This document shows positions 1-5,483 of a DNA stretch of 7,943 nt, piece after piece. Location of the stretch: positions 1 through 7,943 of the forward strand of contig JAGWRJ010000286.1 in NCBI GenBank assembly GCA_028869725.1, read 5' to 3'. Origin of the DNA: Alphaproteobacteria bacterium (GTDB taxonomy: Bacteria; Pseudomonadota; Alphaproteobacteria; Micropepsales; Micropepsaceae). Both the position numbers and the translations under genes were made by a program. Numbering within the stretch: position 1 is the first letter of the stretch; each line of letters starts with the position of its first letter. The notes under the pieces are model-generated. The model had not been told where the DNA came from and ran no database searches. It saw nothing but the letters and a program-made list of their open reading frames with translations.

Positions 1-329
1 CCAAGAACCCGCGCAGGAAAATTATTTGTAGTGGTCGCTACCGTTAATGACCACGTTGTGACGGTGTCTGGCGGCCTTGCAGCCCGGTGCAGCGTATGAA
101 ATTGCTTGGACAGGATCGTTACAGCGCGGTGTGCCCGCGGACGCTGTTTGCGCTCAAGGCAAACGTGCCGCGCAATGCCGATGCCCCCAGGACAAGGACC
201 TGACTTGTCGCGGTGAAGCGCTATCTCGCAAGCCCGCTCGAGCGCCAACATGGCCAGCGCCTAGCATGGCAGACGCTGGCCTTCGTCGCAAACGGGTAAC
301 AAGTCAGCCCAAGTTCCACATAGGCGTGC
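1..329. other. Region downstream of dmeF with no supported gene; rich in inverted repeats
   Basis: I see no convincing gene here. At the left edge a plus-strand frame is open from 1 to a TGA at 97-99 and would end in a hydrophobic stretch reading KLFVVVATVNDHVVTVSGG; another plus frame stops at 29-31. Either could be the 3' end of a gene entering from the left. On the minus strand a frame opens at an ATG at 251-249 and runs off the edge without a stop, but it lacks a ribosome binding site and its composition is Arg/His-rich and unlike a folded protein. What is visible is a set of inverted repeats: 31-36/49-54, 146-151/159-164, 191-196/204-209, 200-208/299-307, 252-259/274-281, and a palindrome at 235-244. 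None is followed by a clear T-run on either strand. Confidence 0.5.
200..307. repeat. Nested inverted repeats downstream of dmeF (possible folded RNA 3' end)
   Basis: CTGACTTGT at 200-208 is a perfect 9-base inverted match of ACAAGTCAG at 299-307. The pair encloses a perfect 8-base hairpin, GGCCAGCG at 252-259 and CGCTGGCC at 274-281, with a 14-nt loop. The outer arm at 200-208 also overlaps a competing hairpin, GACAAG 191-196 with CTTGTC 204-209 (7-nt loop), so the two folds cannot form together. On the minus strand this begins 23 nt after the dmeF stop and could shape or protect the dmeF mRNA end. There is no poly-T tract, so I do not call it a rho-independent terminator. The repeats are seen directly; a role is inference. 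Confidence 0.4.
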
Positions 330-1268
330 TCACGCCGCACAATCGGCGCACACTGCCACCTCGACGGTGACATGGCTGAGACTTGCGTAGCGCGCGCGCA
401 GCGCAGCCTTGACCTCCTCGGCGGTCATCGCCGCAGGCGCAACGAGCGACACGATAAGTCCCTTGTGGCCCGGGCCCAGCCGCCAGACATGCAGATCGGC
501 GACGCGTGCCCCCATCTCGTCCTCAAGCAGGGCACGGATGCGCCCCGCAAGCTCAGGATCATCCTCAGCGTCCAGGAGCACGAGCCCCGAGTCCCGGATA
601 AGACCATAGGCCCAGGATCCGATCACCGCCGCACCGACCAGGCCCACGAGAGGATCCAGAAAATGCACATGCCACAGATAACCGGCACCCAGAGCACCCA
701 TGGCAAGGGCGCTCGTGCCAGCATCGGCAAGGACATGGACATAGGCTGCGCGCAAATTGTGATCATGGTCATGGTGATGACCATGGTCGTGATCGTGATC
801 ATGCGGTTCGTGCAGGATCGCCGCCGATGCCAGGTTTACGCCAAAGCCGAGTGCGGCAATGATGAAGGCATCACCAAAATTGACCGTAACCGGCACGATC
901 AGGCGTTCGACCGATTCGATTGCCACCAACCCCGCAGCGATACCGAGGGCGATCGCGCTCGCAAATGCGGCCAGATCGCCAAATTTTCCGGAGCCGAAGC
1001 TGAAGCGCTCATTGCCGGCGTGACGACGGGCAAGCCAATAGGCCATCGCCGCCAGACCCAGCGCGCCTACATGGGTGGCCATGTGAATACCGTCGGCGAT
1101 CAGCGCCATCGAGCCAAAGGCGAACCCCGCCGCAATCTCCACCACCATGAAGACGGCGGTCAGGATGGTGGCCAGGCGCGCGCGCCGTTCCGCGCGCTCA
1201 TGACCATGCCCCAAAAAGACATGGTCATGCGTCCACAGACCGTGATCGTGCCGATGTGCCTCTACCAT
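330..1268 (-). CDS. dmeF: Cation diffusion facilitator, DmeF-type Co(II)/Ni(II) efflux transporter
   Basis: This 312-residue inner-membrane protein exports divalent metal from the cytoplasm in exchange for protons; DmeF members act mainly on cobalt and nickel. The N-terminus is His-rich and carries the HDHVFLG segment (14-20) typical of DmeF, followed by six predicted membrane segments (about 34-53, 55-80, 100-120, 132-152, 173-196, 204-224). The likely transport site is H62 and H66 in DGIHMATH (TM2) with H178 and D182 in HVLAD (TM5), an HH-HD pattern instead of the HD-HD seen in many zinc transporters. The TM4-TM5 loop (153-170) is almost all His and Asp, a presumed metal-capture loop. The cytoplasmic domain covers about 228-312 and ends in a Cys pair, C307 and C310. 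The ATG at 1268 has only GGGG just upstream as a ribosome site. No RcnR/DmeR-like regulator lies next to it in this window. The metal specificity is inferred from family resemblance. Confidence 0.9.
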   Translation of the reverse strand: MVEAHRHDHGLWTHDHVFLGHGHERAERRARLATILTAVFMVVEIAAGFAFGSMALIADGIHMATHVGALGLAAMAYWLARRHAGNERFSFGSGKFGDLAAFASAIALGIAAGLVAIESVERLIVPVTVNFGDAFIIAALGFGVNLASAAILHEPHDHDHDHGHHHDHDHNLRAAYVHVLADAGTSALAMGALGAGYLWHVHFLDPLVGLVGAAVIGSWAYGLIRDSGLVLLDAEDDPELAGRIRALLEDEMGARVADLHVWRLGPGHKGLIVSLVAPAAMTAEEVKAALRARYASLSHVTVEVAVCADCAA

Positions 1269-1310
1269 GACCCCAACATAAGGGTAGGGTGCTTCAATAC
1301 CAAGCCCGGC

Positions 1311-1781
1311 TCAGTCACTGGGTGGCAGGAAGCCGCGATGCTGGAACAGGGTCTTTCCGTTTGAATCGGTCACATTCCAGACCCTCAGGCAGCGGAAGTC
1401 GCTGAGATTGGAGCAGCGCTCGTCCACTTCCGCCTTGTAGGTCACCGCGCCGGATTTGGCGCTGCACGCTACCCGATCCTTGGTTGCGGTAGACGTCGCA
1501 TCCTTGGAGATGAGGACGGTATCGGCCTCAACTACACCATAGGCTTTGAGCCGTTCGAGGGTCACGCCGCAGACCCCGCCTACCGGGGCATTCTGTGCGG
1601 TCTGGGTGCCGCCACCGCTACCCGAAGACCCCGTCCCCGAGCGGCCCAGAAAATAGGCCCCGACCACGGCCGCAATGAGGACCACGGCGATCCCGACGAG
1701 CACGAGGGGATTGCGCATCAAGTCCGAAGAACTCTTGGTCTCGTCAGAACTCTTCTTCTCGTCGCCGTTCGAATCCGACAT
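1311..1781 (-). CDS. Hypothetical single-pass membrane protein with four extracytoplasmic cysteines
   Basis: I do not recognise this 156-residue protein. It starts with an acidic, Ser/Lys-rich cytoplasmic tail (1-24), then one hydrophobic segment (about 26-46) behind RNP, a Gly/Ser-rich linker (47-60), and a small domain (about 65-156). The domain holds four cysteines (C71, C106, C123, C131), which could form two disulfides if the domain lies in the periplasm, as expected from the basic residue before the membrane segment. There is no lipobox and no cleavable signal peptide. I chose the ATG at 1781 because GAGGGA sits 7 nt upstream; the frame stays open further upstream, with another ATG at 1874 that would add a basic 31-residue extension. 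dmeF follows after 42 nt, so the two may be co-transcribed, but nothing visible ties this protein to metals. Confidence 0.75.
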   Translation of the reverse strand: MSDSNGDEKKSSDETKSSSDLMRNPLVLVGIAVVLIAAVVGAYFLGRSGTGSSGSGGGTQTAQNAPVGGVCGVTLERLKAYGVVEADTVLISKDATSTATKDRVACSAKSGAVTYKAEVDERCSNLSDFRCLRVWNVTDSNGKTLFQHRGFLPPSD

Positions 1782-1788
1782 CGCTGCG

Positions 1789-1794
1789 TCCCTC
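1789..1794 (-). promoter_or_regulatory. Ribosome binding site GAGGGA for the four-cysteine membrane protein
   Basis: GAGGGA on the minus strand ends 7 nt before the ATG at 1781. It favours this start over the in-frame upstream ATG at 1874 and the TTG at 1907. Confidence 0.6.
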
Positions 1795-1877
1795 GCCCGC
1801 GCGTGGGCGTCCGGAAAAGACGGCAGACCCCCGCGCAACCCCTTGGCCGGCCGTCCTGATTTGCGTGCGACCATACT

Positions 1878-1893
1878 GGCAGCGACCGCTGCC
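1878..1893. repeat. 16-bp near-palindrome between pntB and the hypothetical gene
   Basis: GGCAGCG and CGCTGCC are perfect 7-base inverted arms around a 2-nt centre. The site lies 78 nt after the pntB stop and about 97 nt before the next start codon. The 2-nt centre suits a dimeric DNA-binding protein better than an RNA hairpin, and no T-run follows on the minus strand. If the hypothetical gene actually starts at the TTG at 1907 the dyad would be coding (an Ala-rich stretch), which would weaken this reading. Confidence 0.3.
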
Positions 1894-1970
1894 GCCAAGC
1901 CCCCCAAGCAAAGATCGCACCGAAGGCTCCGCGCAAGTTTTACGCCGGCAGGACACGCCCCTAGGACGGG

Positions 1971-3368
1971 TCAGGCCAGCGCCTTGACGATTTCCTCGGT
2001 CATCTTCTTGGCGTCACCAAAGAGCATCATGGTGTTGTCGCGGAAGAAGAGCTCGTTCTCGATGCCGGCATAGCCTGAGCCCATGCCGCGCTTGACGAAA
2101 AGAACCGTCTTGGCCTTTTCGACATCGAGGATCGGCATGCCGAAAATCGGCGACTGCGGATTGGATTTGGCCGCCGGATTGGTCACGTCATTGGCCCCGA
2201 TCACATAGGCGACATCGGCCTGGGAGAACTGGCTGTTGATGTCCTCAAGCTCGAAGACTTCGTCATAAGGCACGTTCGCTTCAGCAAGGAGCACGTTCAT
2301 GTGACCGGGCATGCGCCCGGCCACGGGGTGGATTGCATAGGACACCTTCACCCCTTCCTTTTTGAGCACATCCGCCATTTCGCGCACCGCGTGTTGGGCC
2401 TGAGCCACCGCCATGCCATAGCCCGGAACGATGATCACGCTGCCGGCGTTCTTCATGATGAAGGCTGCATCTTCTGCCGAGCCCTGCTTGACGGGACGGG
2501 CTTCGCCCGTGCCGCCTGCGACCGCCACCTCTCCGCCAAAGCCGCCAAGGATCACCGAAATGAAGCTGCGGTTCATCCCCTTGCACATGATGTAGGAGAG
2601 GATCGCACCCGACGAGCCGACCAGAGCACCGGTGATGATGAGGGCGGTGTTTTCGAGGGTAAAGCCGATGCCGGCTGCCGCCCATCCCGAATAGGAATTG
2701 AGCATCGACACCACCACCGGCATGTCCGCTCCGCCGATGGGAATAATGAGCGTAATGCCGAAGACGAAGGAAAGACCGGTAATCGCCCAGAACACCCAGT
2801 GCGGCTGGGCGACAACGAAATACGCAATCAGCGCCACAATCGCCGCCGCGATCAGGAGATTGAGCGCATGGCGCGCCGGCAGAAGGATCGGTGCTCCGGA
2901 CATGTTGCCGTTGAGCTTGGCAAACGCGATCAGCGAGCCGGCAAAGGTGATCGCACCAATCGCCACGCCAAGGCTCATCTCGACGAGGCTCTGCGTTCTG
3001 ATCAGACCTTCAAAGCCGATGCCATAGGCCTGTGGCGAATAAAGCGCCGCGGCTGCCACCAGCACGGCTGCAAGCCCCACGAGCGAATGAAACGCGGCAA
3101 CGAGCTGCGGCATCGCCGTCATGGCGATGCGCCGCGCCACTACGGCGCCGATCACGCCGCCGATTGCAAGCCCTGCGAAGATCATGCCCCAGGTGAGCGC
3201 GTCTTTGCCGCCCGTCACCCACAGCGTGGTGATGATCGCAACCGCCATGCCGATCATGCCGTTGCGATTGCCGGCGCGGCTGGTCGCCGGCGAGGACAGC
3301 CCGCGCAACGCCAGAATGAACATCACGCCCGAGAACAGATAGGCCAGCGCGGCCACGTTTGCATTCAT
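1971..3368 (-). CDS. pntB: NAD(P) transhydrogenase, beta subunit (membrane channel and NADP-binding domain)
   Basis: This 465-residue subunit of the proton-translocating transhydrogenase carries most of the membrane channel (domain II, about 1-275, with about nine hydrophobic segments) and the NADP(H)-binding domain III (about 295-465). The enzyme couples proton entry to hydride transfer from NADH to NADP+. Channel residues known from the E. coli enzyme are present: H94 in AAFHSLVGL (E. coli His91), D215 in GGADMP and N224 in SMLNSYSGW (E. coli Asp213 and Asn222). Domain III shows the dinucleotide motif VPGYGMAVAQAQ (314-325), HPVAGRMPGHMNVLLAEANV (347-366), GANDVTNP (391-398) and KRGMGSGYAGIEN (426-438). 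The length is normal for the family. The ATG at 3368 has a GGGGG stretch 10 nt upstream. It is the last gene of the operon, separated from pntAB by an unusually long spacer. Confidence 0.97.
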   Translation of the reverse strand: MNANVAALAYLFSGVMFILALRGLSSPATSRAGNRNGMIGMAVAIITTLWVTGGKDALTWGMIFAGLAIGGVIGAVVARRIAMTAMPQLVAAFHSLVGLAAVLVAAAALYSPQAYGIGFEGLIRTQSLVEMSLGVAIGAITFAGSLIAFAKLNGNMSGAPILLPARHALNLLIAAAIVALIAYFVVAQPHWVFWAITGLSFVFGITLIIPIGGADMPVVVSMLNSYSGWAAAGIGFTLENTALIITGALVGSSGAILSYIMCKGMNRSFISVILGGFGGEVAVAGGTGEARPVKQGSAEDAAFIMKNAGSVIIVPGYGMAVAQAQHAVREMADVLKKEGVKVSYAIHPVAGRMPGHMNVLLAEANVPYDEVFELEDINSQFSQADVAYVIGANDVTNPAAKSNPQSPIFGMPILDVEKAKTVLFVKRGMGSGYAGIENELFFRDNTMMLFGDAKKMTEEIVKALA

Positions 3369-3526
3369 CTAGAAACTGCCCCCGAATTTCCGTAAGCGCC
3401 CATGTGGCAGGACTGCGCAGCTCTCGAGCGATAACTCCGTCCGTCCGCGGACAGGACCTGCCTGAAGCCCCGCGCTGTCGCGCCAGGAATACGGTTTTCC
3501 CGATCGTAGTGCCCCGGCATCATCAT
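3365..3526 (-). CDS. Possible small ORF (53 codons) overlapping the pntB start
   Basis: This is a weak candidate. A minus-strand frame starting at three consecutive ATG codons (first at 3526-3524) encodes 53 residues beginning MMMPGHYDRENRIPG, and its TGA overlaps the pntB start as ATGA. The same frame is open all the way back to the pntAB TAA, to which it is in phase. It has no good ribosome binding site and the product is basic and hydrophilic with no motif I know. A second frame in the same spacer (GTG at 3617, TAG at 3369-3371) is also open for 82 codons, so openness here is poor evidence because of the high GC. The ATGA overlap is what makes it worth listing. Confidence 0.15.
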   Translation of the reverse strand: MMMPGHYDRENRIPGATARGFRQVLSADGRSYRSRAAQSCHMGAYGNSGAVSR

Positions 3527-3631
3527 GAACGGCGTGCTTTCGTAACCACGAGACCTGAGGATCCCGCCACCGCCTGCGCGACGTTGCCGCCAGTATCCCT
3601 GAACCTGCTGCCCGCACCCTTGATCACGGGA
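3369..3631. other. 263-nt spacer between pntAB and pntB
   Basis: The genes of a pnt operon usually lie a few bases apart, as pntAA and pntAB do here (4 nt). This spacer is 263 nt long. I see no clear sigma70 promoter on the minus strand, no strong hairpin and no T-run; the only neat element is the 10-bp palindrome GTCCGCGGAC at 3443-3452. It could hold a small gene, an internal promoter, or the decayed remains of a lost segment. Confidence 0.6.
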
Positions 3632-4066
3632 TTATTTCTCCTTCTTCTTGTACATCGCGAGCATGCGCTGCGTGACAAGAAAGCCCCCGAAGATATTTAC
3701 CGAGGCGAGAATGAGCGCGAAAAAGCCCAGCAGCTTGGACGCCCAGCTGTAACCACTGGACACAGGCGCCAGACCGAACAGCGTACGCGTTACATGCGCC
3801 GCTATGGTGCCGGCCTCGCCAGGTGCAATGATGACATGATGGTGCACCCCGATCGGCACCACCACCTGGGCCGCCGGATGCGTACTCACACCAACCGCAA
3901 TCAATGCGCCGACCACGATCACCGAGGAAATCGCATTGGTTACGCTCATCAGCGGTGTGTGCAGGGCGGGCGAGACGCTCCAGACCACAAAATAGCCTAC
4001 AAAGATCGCGAGCACGAAGATCGAGACGCGGAACACAAATGGATCAATCAGACCGGCGGCGTGCAT
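3632..4066 (-). CDS. pntAB: NAD(P) transhydrogenase, alpha-2 subunit (membrane part)
   Basis: This 144-residue protein is the membrane portion of the alpha chain, a separate polypeptide in many alphaproteobacteria but fused to PntAA in E. coli. It helps form the proton channel with PntB. The hallmarks are VSPALHTPLMSVTNAIS (31-47) after the first membrane segment (11-30), a second segment (about 42-60), and a third (111-131) with ASVNIFGGFLVTQRMLAMYK (121-140) and a Lys-rich end. The ATG at 4066 lies 4 nt after the pntAA stop, with AAAGGG just upstream, so translation is probably coupled. The odd part is the loop of about 50 residues between segments two and three (61-111), which contains THP and VHHHV; from memory, many homologues have a much shorter connection here. 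Confidence 0.93.
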   Translation of the reverse strand: MHAAGLIDPFVFRVSIFVLAIFVGYFVVWSVSPALHTPLMSVTNAISSVIVVGALIAVGVSTHPAAQVVVPIGVHHHVIIAPGEAGTIAAHVTRTLFGLAPVSSGYSWASKLLGFFALILASVNIFGGFLVTQRMLAMYKKKEK

Positions 4067-4070
4067 GGTA

Positions 4071-5201
4071 TCACCCTTTCAGGCTCTGATGGACAATCGC
4101 ACCATCGCGCGTCAGCGCGGCACCCTTGATGATCTCATCATCCCAGTCGAGTGCGAGGTGGCCTGTCTTGCGATCGACAATGAGCGAAACAAGATTGAGC
4201 AGATTGCGCGCATAAAGGCTGGAGGCATCGACCGCGAGATGGGCCGGAAGATTGGTTGGCCCCATGATCGTCACGCCATGGACTTCAATCACCTCATCGG
4301 CCCGTGTCAGCGGACAGTTGCCGCCCTGTTCGGCCGCCAGATCGACGATGACCGAGCCCGACTTCATGGTGCGGACCATCTCCTCGCTGACCAGCACCGG
4401 CGCCTTGCGTCCCGGTATCAGCGCCGTCGTAATCACGATGTCCTGCTTCTTGATGGTCTCGGCGATGAGCGCAGCCTGCTTGGCCTGGTACTCCGCGCTC
4501 ATCGGCTTGGCATAGCCGCTCGTGGTTTCGGCCTGCCTGAATTCGTCGTCGATCACCGCAACGAAGCTCGCGCCCAGACTTTCGACCTGCTCCTTGGTTG
4601 CCGGCCGCACATCGGTGGCCGAGACAATCGCGCCCAGCCGGCGGGCCGTGGCAATGGCCTGCAGTCCCGCCACCCCAACACCCATGATGAACACCCGCGC
4701 CGGGGCAATCGTGCCGGCCGCAGTCATCATCATCGGCATGGCGCGGCCGAATGCCGCGGCAGCATCGATCACGGCTTTATATCCAGCGAGGTTCGCCTGT
4801 GACGACAGCACATCCATGGCCTGGGCCCGGCTGATGCGCGGCACAAACTCCATCGCCAGCGCAATCACACCCTGAGCTGCCAGCCGGTTAATCGCGTCCT
4901 TTTCCGTATAGGGAGCAAGAAGGCAGGCAAGCACCCCGCCCTGCTTCATTTGCGCGATCGCGTCGGGCTGCGGGGCCCGTACGGACAGCACAATGTCGGC
5001 TTCGGCCAGCATGCGGGCCGCATCGGGCGTGATCACCGCGCCTGCGGCCTCAAAGTCGGCGTCGCTGATACGTGCGGCAGCGCCTGCGCCCGCTTCAACC
5101 AGAACGTCGAGCCCAAGGGCCTTGTATTTCTTGACGGTATCCGCGGAGGCCGCAACGCGCCGCTCGCCGGGACGGCGCTCTTTCAATACTGCGAGTTTCA
5201 T
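4071..5201 (-). CDS. pntAA: NAD(P) transhydrogenase, alpha-1 subunit (NAD-binding domain I)
   Basis: This 376-residue soluble subunit binds NAD(H) on the cytoplasmic face and passes hydride to NADP+ on PntB. The N-terminus MKLAVLKERRPGERRVA is the alanine dehydrogenase/PNT N-domain signature. The R-Q-D triad known from Rhodospirillum rubrum (Arg127, Gln132, Asp135) is at R122, Q127 and D130 in PRISRAQAMD. The Rossmann motif is GVGVAGLQA (174-182), with D197 in SATDVRP for the NAD ribose, and the mobile-loop tyrosine is Y230 in SGYAKP. There is no membrane segment, as expected for the split form. The ATG at 5201 is preceded by GAGGGAGG and matches the family start. The frame is open 86 codons further, but that part overlaps the oxidase subunit gene out of phase. 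Gaps are 17 nt upstream and 4 nt downstream. Confidence 0.96.
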   Translation of the reverse strand: MKLAVLKERRPGERRVAASADTVKKYKALGLDVLVEAGAGAAARISDADFEAAGAVITPDAARMLAEADIVLSVRAPQPDAIAQMKQGGVLACLLAPYTEKDAINRLAAQGVIALAMEFVPRISRAQAMDVLSSQANLAGYKAVIDAAAAFGRAMPMMMTAAGTIAPARVFIMGVGVAGLQAIATARRLGAIVSATDVRPATKEQVESLGASFVAVIDDEFRQAETTSGYAKPMSAEYQAKQAALIAETIKKQDIVITTALIPGRKAPVLVSEEMVRTMKSGSVIVDLAAEQGGNCPLTRADEVIEVHGVTIMGPTNLPAHLAVDASSLYARNLLNLVSLIVDRKTGHLALDWDDEIIKGAALTRDGAIVHQSLKG

Positions 5202-5203
5202 AG

Positions 5204-5211
5204 CCTCCCTC
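5204..5211 (-). promoter_or_regulatory. Ribosome binding site GAGGGAGG for pntAA
   Basis: GAGGGAGG on the minus strand lies just before the ATG at 5201; its GAGG core (5208-5211) is 6 nt away from the start. This fixes the start at 5201 and rules out the longer frame reaching 5459. Confidence 0.7.
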
Positions 5212-5218
5212 GCCCTAC

Positions 5219-5395
5219 CTAACCATGCGTACGGAAGATGGCGAGAAATACCAGCAGCACCACATTGGCGATGATGCCCCAGCGGACGAGCCGGGTGAAG
5301 CTCTTCCACGTCTTCATGTGCTCGGCCATATCCATATGGCCGTGCTCGGACAGCGCCTGGGCAGAGTGGTGGGAGCCGGAATGAACGTCGGTCAT
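5219..5395 (-). CDS. aa3-type cytochrome c oxidase subunit IV (bacterial small subunit)
   Basis: This short gene encodes 58 residues beginning MTDVHSGSHHSAQALSEHGH. A His-rich start is followed by MDMAEHMKTWKSFTRLVRWG (21-40), then one hydrophobic helix (about 40-54) and a short tail. This matches the bacterial aa3-type oxidase subunit IV family: a soluble N-terminal segment, the conserved D-M-x-x-H-x-x-T-W/F-x-x-F motif, and a single membrane helix that packs against the oxidase core. The core subunits are not in this window. The ATG at 5395 has AGGA 8 nt upstream. pntAA begins 17 nt downstream, so it heads the transhydrogenase operon, a conserved neighbourhood in alphaproteobacteria that is often missed because of the gene's size. 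Its role in the oxidase is not essential in the one studied case I recall. Confidence 0.9.
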   Translation of the reverse strand: MTDVHSGSHHSAQALSEHGHMDMAEHMKTWKSFTRLVRWGIIANVVLLVFLAIFRTHG

Positions 5396-5436
5396 GGCTT
5401 GGGTCCTGAATCACATACGGCGGGAACTTGGCCGGG

Positions 5437-5464
5437 ACTATAGCAAAGCGACTTGCCACGGCAA
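5437..5464 (-). promoter_or_regulatory. Probable sigma70 promoter of the oxidase IV-pntAA-pntAB-pntB operon
   Basis: On the minus strand TTGCCG (5459-5464) is followed after 16 nt by TATAGT (5437-5442), which matches the -10 consensus at 5 of 6 positions and the -35 at 4 of 6. Transcription would start near 5430, giving a leader of about 35 nt before the ATG at 5395. It lies in the only gap between the upstream hydrolase gene and this operon. Confidence 0.55.
5453..5464. promoter_or_regulatory. Dyad TTGCC-AC-GGCAA overlapping the -35 element (possible operator)
   Basis: A perfect inverted repeat with 5-base arms and a 2-nt centre covers the whole predicted -35 hexamer of the operon promoter. 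Its position would suit a repressor or other dimeric regulator. It is short enough to arise by chance, and I cannot name a factor. Confidence 0.3.
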
Positions 5465-5483
5465 ACTTTTCGCGCGCGGGGCT

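Noticed and set aside
1..251. Open minus-strand frame from an ATG at 251 running off the left edge
   Set aside because: No ribosome site, ATG at the edge of a hairpin, and an Arg/His-rich product without recognisable features; not enough to call a gene.
252..281. Rho-independent terminator for dmeF
   Set aside because: The 8-bp stem is good but no T-run follows on the minus strand and the loop is long.
77..370. 97-codon plus-strand frame left of dmeF
   Set aside because: No ribosome site, composition rich in Arg, Pro and Cys with no motif, and it runs into the dmeF 3' end on the other strand.
760..812. Tandem GATCATG-like repeats that resemble a repeat array
   Set aside because: They are alternating His and Asp codons of the DmeF loop, not a CRISPR or independent repeat.
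372..1364. 330-codon plus-strand frame opposite dmeF
   Set aside because: It is the antisense of a clearly recognised dmeF; its Met/Val/Ile-rich stretch mirrors the His/Asp codons of the metal loop.
2301..3395. 364-codon plus-strand frame opposite pntB
   Set aside because: Antisense of a strongly conserved gene, with His/Arg-rich low-quality composition typical of GC-rich shadows.
3359..4129. 256-codon plus-strand frame across the pntAB-pntB spacer
   Set aside because: Most of it is antisense to pntAB; the spacer part alone shows no motif or ribosome site.
5202..5459. 86-codon N-terminal extension of pntAA
   Set aside because: The PNT N-domain signature and a strong ribosome site start at 5201, and the extension is the out-of-phase shadow of the oxidase subunit IV gene.
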